This document shows positions 26,764 through 34,513 of a stretch of 64,000 nt of DNA, in pieces (positions within the stretch are counted from its first letter, which is position 1; each line of letters starts with the position of its first letter). A program made the position numbers and the translations under genes. The stretch spans positions 62,001-126,000 of the forward strand of contig NZ_JAGSPM010000011.1 in assembly GCF_018139645.1 (NCBI RefSeq), written 5' to 3'. The notes under the pieces are model-generated. The model saw nothing but the letters and a program-made list of their open reading frames with translations, did no database searches and had not been told where the DNA came from. The DNA comes from Affinundibacterium baiyunense. Lineage in GTDB: Bacteria > Pseudomonadota > Gammaproteobacteria > Burkholderiales > Burkholderiaceae_D.

Positions 26764-27522
26764 TCACATGCCAGTCATCTTGGCATTTCGCTCACGCTCT
26801 AGCTTCATGATGTATCTCTGAACCGAAGTTAAGGTGCGGCTAGAGAGATTCACAAAGGCACAACCGATTCGACGAGTGGTTTTGCCATTCAGCAGTGTCA
26901 ATTCTTGGGAATTTCGAATTTGTAGTGTCAAGTCGATCAATCCGATATTCGGTATGTCTATTTGACAAAATTCATAGCAAGTGCCGATCGTGATATCGAT
27001 TAAGTTGCGATCATCCAGGATCGCGATTCCACCACAACTAATGTCTACCAAAGAAAATTTCTGGTTTTGTTTGCCAGACTCCGTTTCAATAGGAATCACA
27101 CATTTAATAGGCATTGAGACCGGCGTGTTAATGCGATAATTTTCTCGGCGCTGTAGTCGTATAACTGAGGTTGGTACTGGCATCTGCAGCGCAGGTCGGC
27201 CTTCAAATTGTGTGCGCTGCAATTTAGACGATGAGAATTGAATGCTGATGCGATCTAGCAGGCCATCAAAGAAAACACTCGATGCTTCAACAATTCTCTG
27301 GTTCGCTTCGTGTCCCGGCGCACTGTCAATAATCACGGTGTTATTGGCATCGTCAATATCCAACACCGAGGTGATAAATGCCTCACTGCCATTGTTGATC
27401 ATTAAACTAATCAACTGAGATTTATCTCTAAACCCTTTTAATAAAGCCAAGATCTCACGTCTGGACTCAACTTGATATGGACTTTGATTTTCAGTTCCTA
27501 AAGACGGGAGCGCTAATGACAT
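26764..27522 (-). CDS. ycgR: YcgR-type flagellar brake protein, PilZ domain
   Basis: 252 residues. An N-terminal YcgR domain (~10-120) precedes a PilZ domain (~125-245) with both c-di-GMP motifs: RxxxR in RLQRRENYR and DxSxxG in LVDISCGGIAIL. YcgR with bound c-di-GMP slows the motor by contacting FliG/FliM or MotA. It is convergent with fliE and shares the strand of the following late flagellar genes. Several c-di-GMP-turnover genes lie further along. Confidence 0.9.
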   Translation of the reverse strand: MSLALPSLGTENQSPYQVESRREILALLKGFRDKSQLISLMINNGSEAFITSVLDIDDANNTVIIDSAPGHEANQRIVEASSVFFDGLLDRISIQFSSSKLQRTQFEGRPALQMPVPTSVIRLQRRENYRINTPVSMPIKCVIPIETESGKQNQKFSLVDISCGGIAILDDRNLIDITIGTCYEFCQIDIPNIGLIDLTLQIRNSQELTLLNGKTTRRIGCAFVNLSSRTLTSVQRYIMKLERERNAKMTGM

Positions 27523-27528
27523 ATTGCT

Positions 27529-27885
27529 TTATTCTGTAATAATTGGACGAGAGGTCGGCGAGATTTGTTGTTTTGTAGTTATCTCGGATTCAATATGGTA
27601 AAGCCAAGCGAGTAGTTCTGCAACAACTGTGTAAAGAGCAGGAGGAATGTTGTCGTCTAAATCCACTTTCATCAATAATTTGACTAATTCTGTCGATTGA
27701 TGAATGAAAATTCCGTGTTCATTGGCTCTAGCGATAATCTCTTCCGCAAGTAATCCTTTTCCTTTGGCGACGACTCGTGGAGCACCATTTTCTGGCTTGT
27801 AACTGAGCGCAACCGCGCTTTGATGTCGATTGTTAACGTAGTTATCTGGGGACGAGTTGGGCGTAGAATTAGTCTCGTTCTTCAT
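27529..27885 (-). CDS. FlhB C-terminal-domain paralog (FlhX-like)
   Basis: 118 residues. Residues ~20-110 match the cytoplasmic C-terminal domain of FlhB (SAVALSYKPENGAPRVVAKGKGLLAEEIIARANEHGIFI, then a helix with ALYTVVAELLAWLY). The membrane part is absent, and the NPTH autocleavage motif is degenerate (NNRH). Such stand-alone proteins exist in many flagellated bacteria and may substitute for the cleaved FlhB domain in export switching. It is 6 bp upstream of the PilZ gene and overlaps the preceding gene by 17 bp. Confidence 0.82.
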   Translation of the reverse strand: MKNETNSTPNSSPDNYVNNRHQSAVALSYKPENGAPRVVAKGKGLLAEEIIARANEHGIFIHQSTELVKLLMKVDLDDNIPPALYTVVAELLAWLYHIESEITTKQQISPTSRPIITE

Positions 27886-29134
27886 GTTTCACTGAGAATG
27901 ATTGGATTTGCGCGCCGCTTGTTTCTATCGAGCGTTCTAGGGATGAGTAAGCTGCTTTTAATAATTCGCTTGAATTTTGATGCTCAGCTTGGATTGCTAG
28001 TTGAAGTTGCTTGTTGCGAAGCTGTAATTGAATTTCGACTAGCCCTAGTTGAGGCAAGTGAATGCGTAAACTGCTGAGCCAACTTTGACTTGACTCTGAA
28101 TCTTTTTTCGAAGAACTCTCTTGCTGAGGCTGTTCGTTCACTTCCCATTCTAAGGGTATATTTGGCGCTAATAGACCCGACCAAGTTAATCTCTGCTGTT
28201 CAAGAATATCCAGCTGTTGATGAATGATTTGGGCTAAAGCGTTGTGGTGGCTCTCTTCTTTATTGACCAGCACAGACTGTTCTAATTCAACAGCAATCTT
28301 TGCTTGCGGTTCTAATTCGATTTCAGCACGGCTTTTTTGCCCTTGCAACCACTGAGTAACATGCGACTCGTAAAATAATCCACTATTACTTACACTTTGA
28401 TGTAGGTGACTTTCGATATGCTTTGCAATTTGTTTTTCGGGGATTAAGTTTTTATCAGTCTCTAGCAAGGGAACTAATACTTTGATATTTGATTTTTCTT
28501 GAGGATTCTTAGTCTCTTGCAAGAGCGCATTAATTAATTGTCCGGTAGGACTTAAATCAGTTTGCGAACTTTGGTCTATCGGTTCATTTGCAAAATATTG
28601 ACCTGCAAAGCGTTGATTTGCGGTTAAAAGTTGTGGTGCGTTGAGTTGTGAAGTTGCCAGCTGTTTTGGTGATTGCAGTGTTGTATCTTGCGCAGAAAAC
28701 GTGGATAGATTGGCTTCACTTGAGATCGATTTGGATAACTGCGTACTAGAATCGTCAGCAAAGGCTGACTTTAACTGTGACGTTTCAATTGAATTTGATC
28801 TTCTGGGTGGATCAAGCAAGCTCACTTGGCTTTGTCCATCAAGTAGAAAGATAGTGCGTGGAACAAGCTGAAGTAATGTTAGAGATAGTTTTTGCCCGAT
28901 CTGCGTTGTCGTCGGCAGCGCAAGACGCATGGCGATACCATCAATTTTTGCGATATAGCTGCCATCATTTAACTTCGCTAGCACTTCGGCTTGAATATGT
29001 TTTCCAACCCCTATCTGCCCCAGCCTTTGAACGATTTCATTTTTAATTGCTTCAATAGCTTTTAGTGCGGTTGGTCCTTCCACGCCCGTAGTAATGACCA
29101 GATTAGGATCTAAGCGTGGAAAGATGCTCGACAT
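27869..29134 (-). CDS. Second FliK-like protein with C-terminal Flg_hook domain
   Basis: 421 residues. The N-terminal region (~1-110) has a beta-rich segment (AEVLAKLNDGSYIAKIDGIAMRLALP), the middle is Ser/Gln-rich and disordered, and the end (~335-415: WLSSLRIHLPQLGLVEIQLQLRNKQLQLAIQAEHQNSSELLKAAYSSLERSIETSGAQIQSFSV) is a Flg_hook domain like that of FliK. A canonical FliK is encoded at 19364-20857, so this paralog, overlapping the FlhB-like gene, may form a dedicated specificity-switch pair with it. Function is inferred. Confidence 0.75.
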   Translation of the reverse strand: MSSIFPRLDPNLVITTGVEGPTALKAIEAIKNEIVQRLGQIGVGKHIQAEVLAKLNDGSYIAKIDGIAMRLALPTTTQIGQKLSLTLLQLVPRTIFLLDGQSQVSLLDPPRRSNSIETSQLKSAFADDSSTQLSKSISSEANLSTFSAQDTTLQSPKQLATSQLNAPQLLTANQRFAGQYFANEPIDQSSQTDLSPTGQLINALLQETKNPQEKSNIKVLVPLLETDKNLIPEKQIAKHIESHLHQSVSNSGLFYESHVTQWLQGQKSRAEIELEPQAKIAVELEQSVLVNKEESHHNALAQIIHQQLDILEQQRLTWSGLLAPNIPLEWEVNEQPQQESSSKKDSESSQSWLSSLRIHLPQLGLVEIQLQLRNKQLQLAIQAEHQNSSELLKAAYSSLERSIETSGAQIQSFSVKHEERD

Positions 29135-29146
29135 GATTTAGTGACA

Positions 29147-29482
29147 CTACCCCATTTGATTTGCGCCATAACTTTGAGATAGTTTGCGACTTGTGCTGGA
29201 ACTCTTCATTAGGTTGGCGAGGTTTTTCATCCAAGGTTCAGTAATGTCGCGAATCGCGCGATCATCAGCCAAAATTTGTTTGATGATGGTGATTTTTTTT
29301 GCCTTTAAATCGCTGGGCAATTCACTTGGCCCTTCAAATTGACGTAAAGTGCTTACTTGATTGCTGCAATCATTTTCTAACTTAGCCAATAATTCCCAAT
29401 CGTTGGCACGTGCGGCTTCAAGCATTTCAGACGTAATATGAGCAACTTTTTCATACACAGTTAACAGTTCAAAACTATTCAT
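29147..29482 (-). CDS. fliT: Flagellar protein FliT
   Basis: 111 residues, helical, in the position directly after fliS that FliT normally occupies. Similarity is seen in the N-terminal helix (LLTVYEKVAHITSEMLEAARANDWELLAKLENDCS), matching the 'A..gdW..l..le..c' pattern of FliT. FliT is the FliD export chaperone and in enterics an FlhDC regulator. It is 2 bp from fliS. Confidence 0.82.
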   Translation of the reverse strand: MNSFELLTVYEKVAHITSEMLEAARANDWELLAKLENDCSNQVSTLRQFEGPSELPSDLKAKKITIIKQILADDRAIRDITEPWMKNLANLMKSSSTSRKLSQSYGANQMG

Positions 29483-29484
29483 AG

Positions 29485-29970
29485 TTATGCCTCAAAAAAA
29501 GTTGCACGGCGCGGAGCGAGCGGATCAACTTGTGGTAGTGGTGCGTCTTGCTTGATCGTATTTTTTTCTGGTGCAATAGCTTCCCAAGAAGACTTCAAAT
29601 CGCGCAGCAAATTTTGAACCTCAATTAAACCTTCTGGCTGGTTGTTAATATTGGCTTGGAGCAAACGGCTGCTCATATATTCATATAAGGTATCGAGACT
29701 AGTTGCGATTTCGCCGCCTGCTTTTTTGTCCAAACTAGCGCGCAGACCATTTTCGATGATTGCAATTGCTTTGGATATGGAATGACCCTTCGCCGCAATA
29801 TCTTGATTCTTCATGTGCATCATCGCATTGTTGAGCGCAACAATGGCACCGTCATATAACATGACAATCAACTTGTGCGGACTTGCAGAAATGACGCCGG
29901 TTTCAATGCCTACTTTAGCGTAGGCGTTAGCCCCATGTGAATTAGATGTGCCAAACATAGAAATCCTCAA
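29485..29970 (-). CDS. fliS: Flagellin export chaperone FliS
   Basis: 161 residues, slightly longer than usual because of a Pro-rich C-terminal tail. The conserved core is clear (YAKVGIETGVISASPHKLIVMLYDGAIVALNNAMMHMKNQDIAAKGHSISKAIAIIENGLRASLD). FliS binds flagellin and prevents premature polymerisation. It directly follows fliD. Confidence 0.95.
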   Translation of the reverse strand: MRISMFGTSNSHGANAYAKVGIETGVISASPHKLIVMLYDGAIVALNNAMMHMKNQDIAAKGHSISKAIAIIENGLRASLDKKAGGEIATSLDTLYEYMSSRLLQANINNQPEGLIEVQNLLRDLKSSWEAIAPEKNTIKQDAPLPQVDPLAPRRATFFEA

Positions 29971-31986
29971 TTATTTGGTGTTGGTGCCAGTTAATGCAGA
30001 AAGCTGCTGTGTAAGAAAGCTACTTGTATTGTTCAAACCGCTAATGATCGTATCAAGTGCAGTGAATTGTGCGCGGTAGCGCGCCTCGGTATCGATGAGT
30101 CGACTATTCAGTGTATCTCGTTGTTTTCCAATATCTTTGATCGTGCGATTGACGCCATCCGTAGAACTAGAAATACTGCCACCACTTCCAACAATTGAAG
30201 TGAACAGATTGCTTAGTTGGCTAGCATAGCCTTTGGAAAAGTGGATGGTGCCGCGATCACCAGTGGTACCACCAGTGACTAGGACTTTTAGCCCCTCAGC
30301 CGCTGATCCATTTGATCCAGTTAAAAACTGTCCAGAACCAACCGCAGCAACACCATTTAGTGAACCTGTGACGTTGGTCCCGACTGTGCCGCTGGAAATT
30401 GTCCCTGTCAGCGCAGAGACACCAGTTCCAGTACCGTTATTAAGCGAAACATTGGATGTGCTTCCATAGCTATTAGAAGTAAGTTTTAAAAATCCACTTC
30501 CAGTGATTGCCGCATTAACCTTGATGCCTGCCGCACTAAATGCACTGGTACCGTTAATAGATGTTTGTAATAAGGTAGTCAATTGGCTGGCGGTATAGTT
30601 GCCGGCGGCAAGAGAAACTGATGCTGAAGTGCCATCAATAGTGACATTAATGCTGGTGTTTGGATCTATCGTTGTACTAGCTGCATTTAGATTTAAATCG
30701 CCAGTCAAACTTCCTTGCGTCGCTAGTGCGGTTACATTCAGTGCATAATTACCTTGTGCAGTTGCACTCGTAGAGCTACTATAACTTACCAAGCTATCCG
30801 TCGCTTTACCAATCGTAGCAAATAGTCCGCTGATGTCTTTGAAATTGTTGTTGAGTGCAGTTTGTAGCTTAGTCGAATCAACACTTAATGTTCCATCTTT
30901 TTGAAAGCTAATTCCAATCGAGGAGAGCGTTGTTATATTTCCACCTAGGCCATTTACAGCCGATGACAGCGCATTTCTCACCTGACTTTGTGCTCCGCGT
31001 GCAGCGGCATCACCAGTCAAAACACCACCTTTTTTGGTCGAAGCGTCAAAACCTGTTAATGACTTAAACGTGGCTTGCAAATCATTGTATGCTTTGACAA
31101 AGCCATTGATCGAGTTCTGTACACCAGAGGTGTTATTGCTCAATGCTAGTGTGGTACTACCAGTTTTTGATAGCGTGATTGCAGCGCCTTGAACTGCGTC
31201 GTTGACCGTATTTGAAGCGCTGGTAATATCAATGCCGTTAATTGATAACGTGGCGTTTTGCCCAGTTGTCGTTTCTTTTAAATTCTGTGTGCCTTCAGGG
31301 TCATAACTGAGAAGCGACTGCAATGCGGCGTCACCACTCACATCGATTTTTAGACTTGATGTGGCACCAGTTTTATTAGAGCTGAGAACCAAGTGGTATG
31401 GAGTAGCAGAGCCGTCGCCAACAATGGAAGCCGTGACGCCTTTTCCTGCAGCATTAATCGCATCGCGAATGCCTTGTAATGAGTTATTAGTACTGTCAAT
31501 CGTGACAGTACCAATTGCTTGATTCGCATCTTGAGTAAAATCAGCACCACTGTAAATACCGTTTGTTAAGGTTCCACCACTAATAGTTCCAAACTGAAAA
31601 GTAATCGTCGTGGTCGCCCCGGTTCCAATGGTGTCTGTGGTGCTTACTTGCCCGGCGCTTGAAATGGTTTGTGCTTTCGCTAATTGCGTAACATTAATGT
31701 TGTAGTTGCCGGCAGTCGCGACACTGGTGGTTGTTGCATTTAATATGCTTGCGTCACCTACGTTGGCACTTAAGTTTTGAAATGTCGAAGTACTGCTGAG
31801 TCCAACGAAGGCACTTTGAAATGTGCTGAGCGCACCATTTAATGAGCCATATGCAGTGAGTTTAGCAAGATAGCTAGCTTCTTTTTTTGCGAGGGAAGTT
31901 AACGGTTGGCTCTCTACCTGCATCAGTTTGCTGATCAGGCTGTTGACATCTAAATTAGAGCCTACCCCAGTTGATTGAATGGCCAC
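29971..31986 (-). CDS. fliD: Flagellar filament cap protein FliD
   Basis: 671 residues, longer than the usual ~450-480; the extra length is Ser/Thr/Gly-rich insertions with flagellin hook-IN-like motifs. N-terminus: VGSNLDVNSLISKLMQVESQPLTSL; C-terminal helices: RDTLNSRLIDTEARYRAQFTALDTIISGLNNTSSFLTQQL. It caps the filament and folds exported flagellin. It has its own sigma-28 promoter 38 bp upstream and leads fliD-fliS-fliT. Confidence 0.95.
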   Translation of the reverse strand: MAIQSTGVGSNLDVNSLISKLMQVESQPLTSLAKKEASYLAKLTAYGSLNGALSTFQSAFVGLSSTSTFQNLSANVGDASILNATTTSVATAGNYNINVTQLAKAQTISSAGQVSTTDTIGTGATTTITFQFGTISGGTLTNGIYSGADFTQDANQAIGTVTIDSTNNSLQGIRDAINAAGKGVTASIVGDGSATPYHLVLSSNKTGATSSLKIDVSGDAALQSLLSYDPEGTQNLKETTTGQNATLSINGIDITSASNTVNDAVQGAAITLSKTGSTTLALSNNTSGVQNSINGFVKAYNDLQATFKSLTGFDASTKKGGVLTGDAAARGAQSQVRNALSSAVNGLGGNITTLSSIGISFQKDGTLSVDSTKLQTALNNNFKDISGLFATIGKATDSLVSYSSSTSATAQGNYALNVTALATQGSLTGDLNLNAASTTIDPNTSINVTIDGTSASVSLAAGNYTASQLTTLLQTSINGTSAFSAAGIKVNAAITGSGFLKLTSNSYGSTSNVSLNNGTGTGVSALTGTISSGTVGTNVTGSLNGVAAVGSGQFLTGSNGSAAEGLKVLVTGGTTGDRGTIHFSKGYASQLSNLFTSIVGSGGSISSSTDGVNRTIKDIGKQRDTLNSRLIDTEARYRAQFTALDTIISGLNNTSSFLTQQLSALTGTNTK

Positions 31987-32023
31987 AACGTTCCCCTTTT
32001 GTAAGTATCGTTACTGTACAAGT

Positions 32024-32050
32024 TTAACGGCAAAAGCAAATCAGACTTTA
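32024..32050 (-). promoter_or_regulatory. Sigma-28 (FliA) promoter of fliD
   Basis: On the minus strand: TAAAGTCT (32050-32043), 11-bp spacer, GCCGTTAA (32031-32024). The consensus is TAAAGTTT-N11-GCCGATAA, so 14 of 16 bases match with exact spacing. Transcription should start ~30 nt before the fliD ATG at 31986. Confidence 0.85.
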
Positions 32051-32063
32051 GAGGGGCATTTCC

Positions 32064-32118
32064 CTTTCTATTTTCATCTTGCAATAATTTTGACTTGTGA
32101 ATTGCATAAAATAGAAAG
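32064..32118. repeat. Long inverted repeat between flaG and fliD
   Basis: Perfect 11-bp arms CTTTCTATTTT (32064-32074) and AAAATAGAAAG (32108-32118), with inner partial pairing GCAAT/ATTGC. It sits just upstream of the fliD sigma-28 promoter and 46 bp past the flaG stop. It may end the flaG transcript, although no T run follows. Confidence 0.6.
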
Positions 32119-32163
32119 TCTTCGTATTAGTGAGCATCTAATAGAGTCAGGTGCTTAGAAAGA

Positions 32164-32535
32164 CTAAGCTTCTTGCTTAATTAGTAGACCTTGTAATTTG
32201 TCCAATGATTTGGCGATTTCTAGCGCCTCAACGGACGGTATTTGTCGTAACACTTCTTTTGTTTGTTGATCAATGACTTTCACAACTACTTCCTCAGCGT
32301 CAGAATCGACACTAAATTCTAAGTTTTGTGATGAGCTTTGAACCATTTTATTGATTTCACTAACAGCTTTGTTCACTTCGCTTAAGGATGGGGATTTCTC
32401 CGCTTGAGTAACAGCAGTAGTCGTTTGCGCATTGGTCGCGTTTTGAATATTCGCGACAGCGGGTGAGGAAGGGGGGAGTTTTTCTGCGATCAGTGATCCA
32501 GACGGCGAACTTCTGCCTATCGATTGAATGTCCAT
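32164..32535 (-). CDS. flaG: FlaG family protein
   Basis: 123 residues from ATG 32535, chosen because AAAGGAAA lies just upstream; the frame itself opens 33 bp earlier. The C-terminal half (LEFSVDSDAEEVVVKVIDQQTKEVLRQIPSVEALEIAKSLDKLQGLL) is the FlaG signature; the N-terminus is variable. FlaG affects filament length in several bacteria. It lies between fliC and fliD. Confidence 0.92.
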   Translation of the reverse strand: MDIQSIGRSSPSGSLIAEKLPPSSPAVANIQNATNAQTTTAVTQAEKSPSLSEVNKAVSEINKMVQSSSQNLEFSVDSDAEEVVVKVIDQQTKEVLRQIPSVEALEIAKSLDKLQGLLIKQEA

Positions 32536-32550
32536 GATCTTTCCTTTAAG

Positions 32551-32584
32551 TAAAATTCCCCTGACCAAAAAATTTGGGCAGGGG
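32551..32584 (-). terminator. Terminator of fliC
   Basis: Minus-strand stem: CCCCTG with CAGGGG (32584-32579 / 32563-32558), inner CCAAA/TTTGG with one mismatch, then AATTTTA. A second hairpin AATAATGT/ACATTATT (32601-32624) lies immediately before it, right after the fliC stop codon. Together they should give efficient termination of this abundant transcript. Confidence 0.8.
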
Positions 32585-32626
32585 ACAATCTACATCAGAG
32601 AATAATGTGATGAACTACATTATTGT

Positions 32627-34117
32627 TTAACCTCTTAACAGAGCCAACACGCCTTGTGGTAACGCGTTTGCCTGTGCCAAGATCGCTGTACCTGCTTGTT
32701 GTAATACCTGACCACGTGTCAATGTTGCAGTTTCTTGCGCGAAGTCTGCGTCACGGATACGGCTACGTGATGCTGACAAGTTTTCAGAGTTCGTTTGCAA
32801 GCTAGCAACTGCGGATGAGAAGCGGTTTTGGTACGCACCTAAAGACGCACGAGAGCTGTTAATCGACTGCAGCGCAGCATCGATGGTGGTTAAAGCAGCT
32901 GTCGCCCCCGCCGCTGTACCTAAATTCAGAGAGGATACACCAGCTCCAACTGTGGTCGTTGCGGACGTGAAACCACCTGTCAAGTTTGCAGCTGTTAAAC
33001 CTGTACCAGTACCGTTTGCTAATGTGATGCCAGCGGAACTAGAAGAACTCAAGCTCAAGGTTGATGTTGAGATGTCTGTTGCGCCAGTAGAAGACACCGT
33101 GATTCCTGTATTTGCCGCCGCAGCTGCAGCATTGGTGCTCGCTGTAACTGTAATATTGCGTCCGTCAGCCGCAGCCAAAGCGACAGCACCAGTTGTTGTA
33201 TTGAATGTTGCTGTAACGCCAGTTTGAGTCGAAATTGCATTAACCGCTGCCGCAACTTGTGCACCACGTTGTGCACCAGATGTTGAAGCTGAGAGTGCGC
33301 CGAGATTTACGCCGTTAATGGTAATGTCGCCAGATGCAATCGCTGTAGCAGAGGTAGATGCCGTACCAGCAACTGTTGTTGAACCAACTGTTGCAGTTAC
33401 GCCAGTGCTGCCACTGATTGCGTTGATCGCAGCTGCTTTTGCGATACCACTGCCTGTTGCATTCGAGAATGAAACACCGTCGGAAGCTGAAGCACCAACT
33501 TGGAAGCCGTTGATTGACAAGTCGCCAGCTGCCAAAGCAGTCGTAGTAACCGCGCCTGCGCCGGCAACAGTCGTGGAGTAGCTAGAAGATGCACCAACAC
33601 CCAATGCTGAAGATTTAGCGCTAGCGATCGAAGTAATACTAATTTGATCGTTAGCTGTACCGTTTGCGCCAACTTGGAAAGTTTGAGCAGCAAAAGAGCC
33701 ATCCAACAAATTAACACCGTTGAAGTTTGTGTTGCTTGCAACACGGTTGATTTCAGAAATCAACTGAGAAGCTTCGTTATTCAAAGCAGCGCGGTCTGTT
33801 ACGCTGTTTGATGCATTTGCAGATTGAACTGCCAAGTCACGAATACGTTGCAAGTTAGCACCGATTTGGCTCAATGCGCCCTCAGCTGTTTGTGCTAAAG
33901 AGATACCGTCGTTAGCGTTACGTGCAGCTTGATTCAAGCCGCCGATTTGTGAAGTCATACGTTCAGAAATCGCCAAACCTGCAGCATCGTCTTTCGCGCT
34001 ATTAATACGTAAGCCAGAAGACAAACGTTGCAAGGATGTGTTCAATGAACTTTGGGATGTCGATAAATTACGTTGTGCATTTAAAGACGCGATGTTGGTA
34101 TTGATATATGAAGCCAT
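32627..34117 (-). CDS. fliC: Flagellin
   Basis: 496 residues. The conserved D0/D1 ends are obvious: N-terminal [18 protein letters not shown]...[22 protein letters not shown] and C-terminal [47 protein letters not shown]. The central ~180-400 region is extremely Ser/Thr/Ala/Gly-rich and includes two related segments ([11 protein letters not shown]..., [11 protein letters not shown]...) of the flagellin hook-IN type. Such a region offers many O-glycosylation sites. AGGAG precedes the ATG. Its promoter is sigma-28-type, and the neighbouring plus-strand operon carries a glycosyltransferase. Confidence 0.98.
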   Translation of the reverse strand: MASYINTNIASLNAQRNLSTSQSSLNTSLQRLSSGLRINSAKDDAAGLAISERMTSQIGGLNQAARNANDGISLAQTAEGALSQIGANLQRIRDLAVQSANASNSVTDRAALNNEASQLISEINRVASNTNFNGVNLLDGSFAAQTFQVGANGTANDQISITSIASAKSSALGVGASSSYSTTVAGAGAVTTTALAAGDLSINGFQVGASASDGVSFSNATGSGIAKAAAINAISGSTGVTATVGSTTVAGTASTSATAIASGDITINGVNLGALSASTSGAQRGAQVAAAVNAISTQTGVTATFNTTTGAVALAAADGRNITVTASTNAAAAAANTGITVSSTGATDISTSTLSLSSSSSAGITLANGTGTGLTAANLTGGFTSATTTVGAGVSSLNLGTAAGATAALTTIDAALQSINSSRASLGAYQNRFSSAVASLQTNSENLSASRSRIRDADFAQETATLTRGQVLQQAGTAILAQANALPQGVLALLRG

Positions 34118-34289
34118 GATGGTTCTCCTAACTTGGTTAATTCAACTCGACGTTTAGCTTGAACTTCGGTCTGTCTTATTGACCATTGCACCGTCGTTGA
34201 ATCAGGTAACGGGCGGCATTTTAAAAAATTGAGGAAATTGCTCAAAATAAATATTATTTTTTGTGCTTAAGTTTTTTGGCTTTTTCCGT

Positions 34290-34316
34290 TAGACGGCAGC
34301 TTTTTAAAATACTTAA
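34290..34316 (-). promoter_or_regulatory. Sigma-28 (FliA) promoter of fliC
   Basis: On the minus strand: TTAAGTAT (34316-34309), 11-bp spacer, GCCGTCTA (34297-34290). 12 of 16 bases fit the TAAAGTTT-N11-GCCGATAA consensus, with exact spacing. It implies an untranslated leader of ~165 nt before the fliC ATG at 34117. Confidence 0.78.
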
Positions 34317-34513
34317 GGGTTAATTTGAAGAAGATTTACACTTCTTTTTAGGCAATTTGGTGTGAGAGCTAGTTTGTAAAATACTAAAGATTGCCAATTT
34401 TTCTGCTTTGCATTAAATTTTTTATCATGATTTGTTGTTCATTAATGGTCATGAATTGTAGAACTTGGCATTAGCTGGTAAAACAGAACTGTCTTTACAC
34501 GAAAGAGAATGCG
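34317..34513 (+). other. Upstream region of the glycosylation operon
   Basis: Plus-strand spacer before the TPR glycosyltransferase gene. It has a small stem AAGAAG/CTTCTT followed by T residues (34328-34349) and a pair GGCAAT/ATTGCC (34351-34395). No strong sigma-70 or sigma-28 promoter could be assigned on this strand. AAAGAGA precedes the ATG at 34514. Confidence 0.35.

Noticed and set aside
32883-33581. Long Val/Ala/Pro-rich ORFs opposite fliC
   Set aside because: They are the antisense reading of the Ser/Thr/Ala-rich flagellin centre; biased codon use keeps the other frames open.
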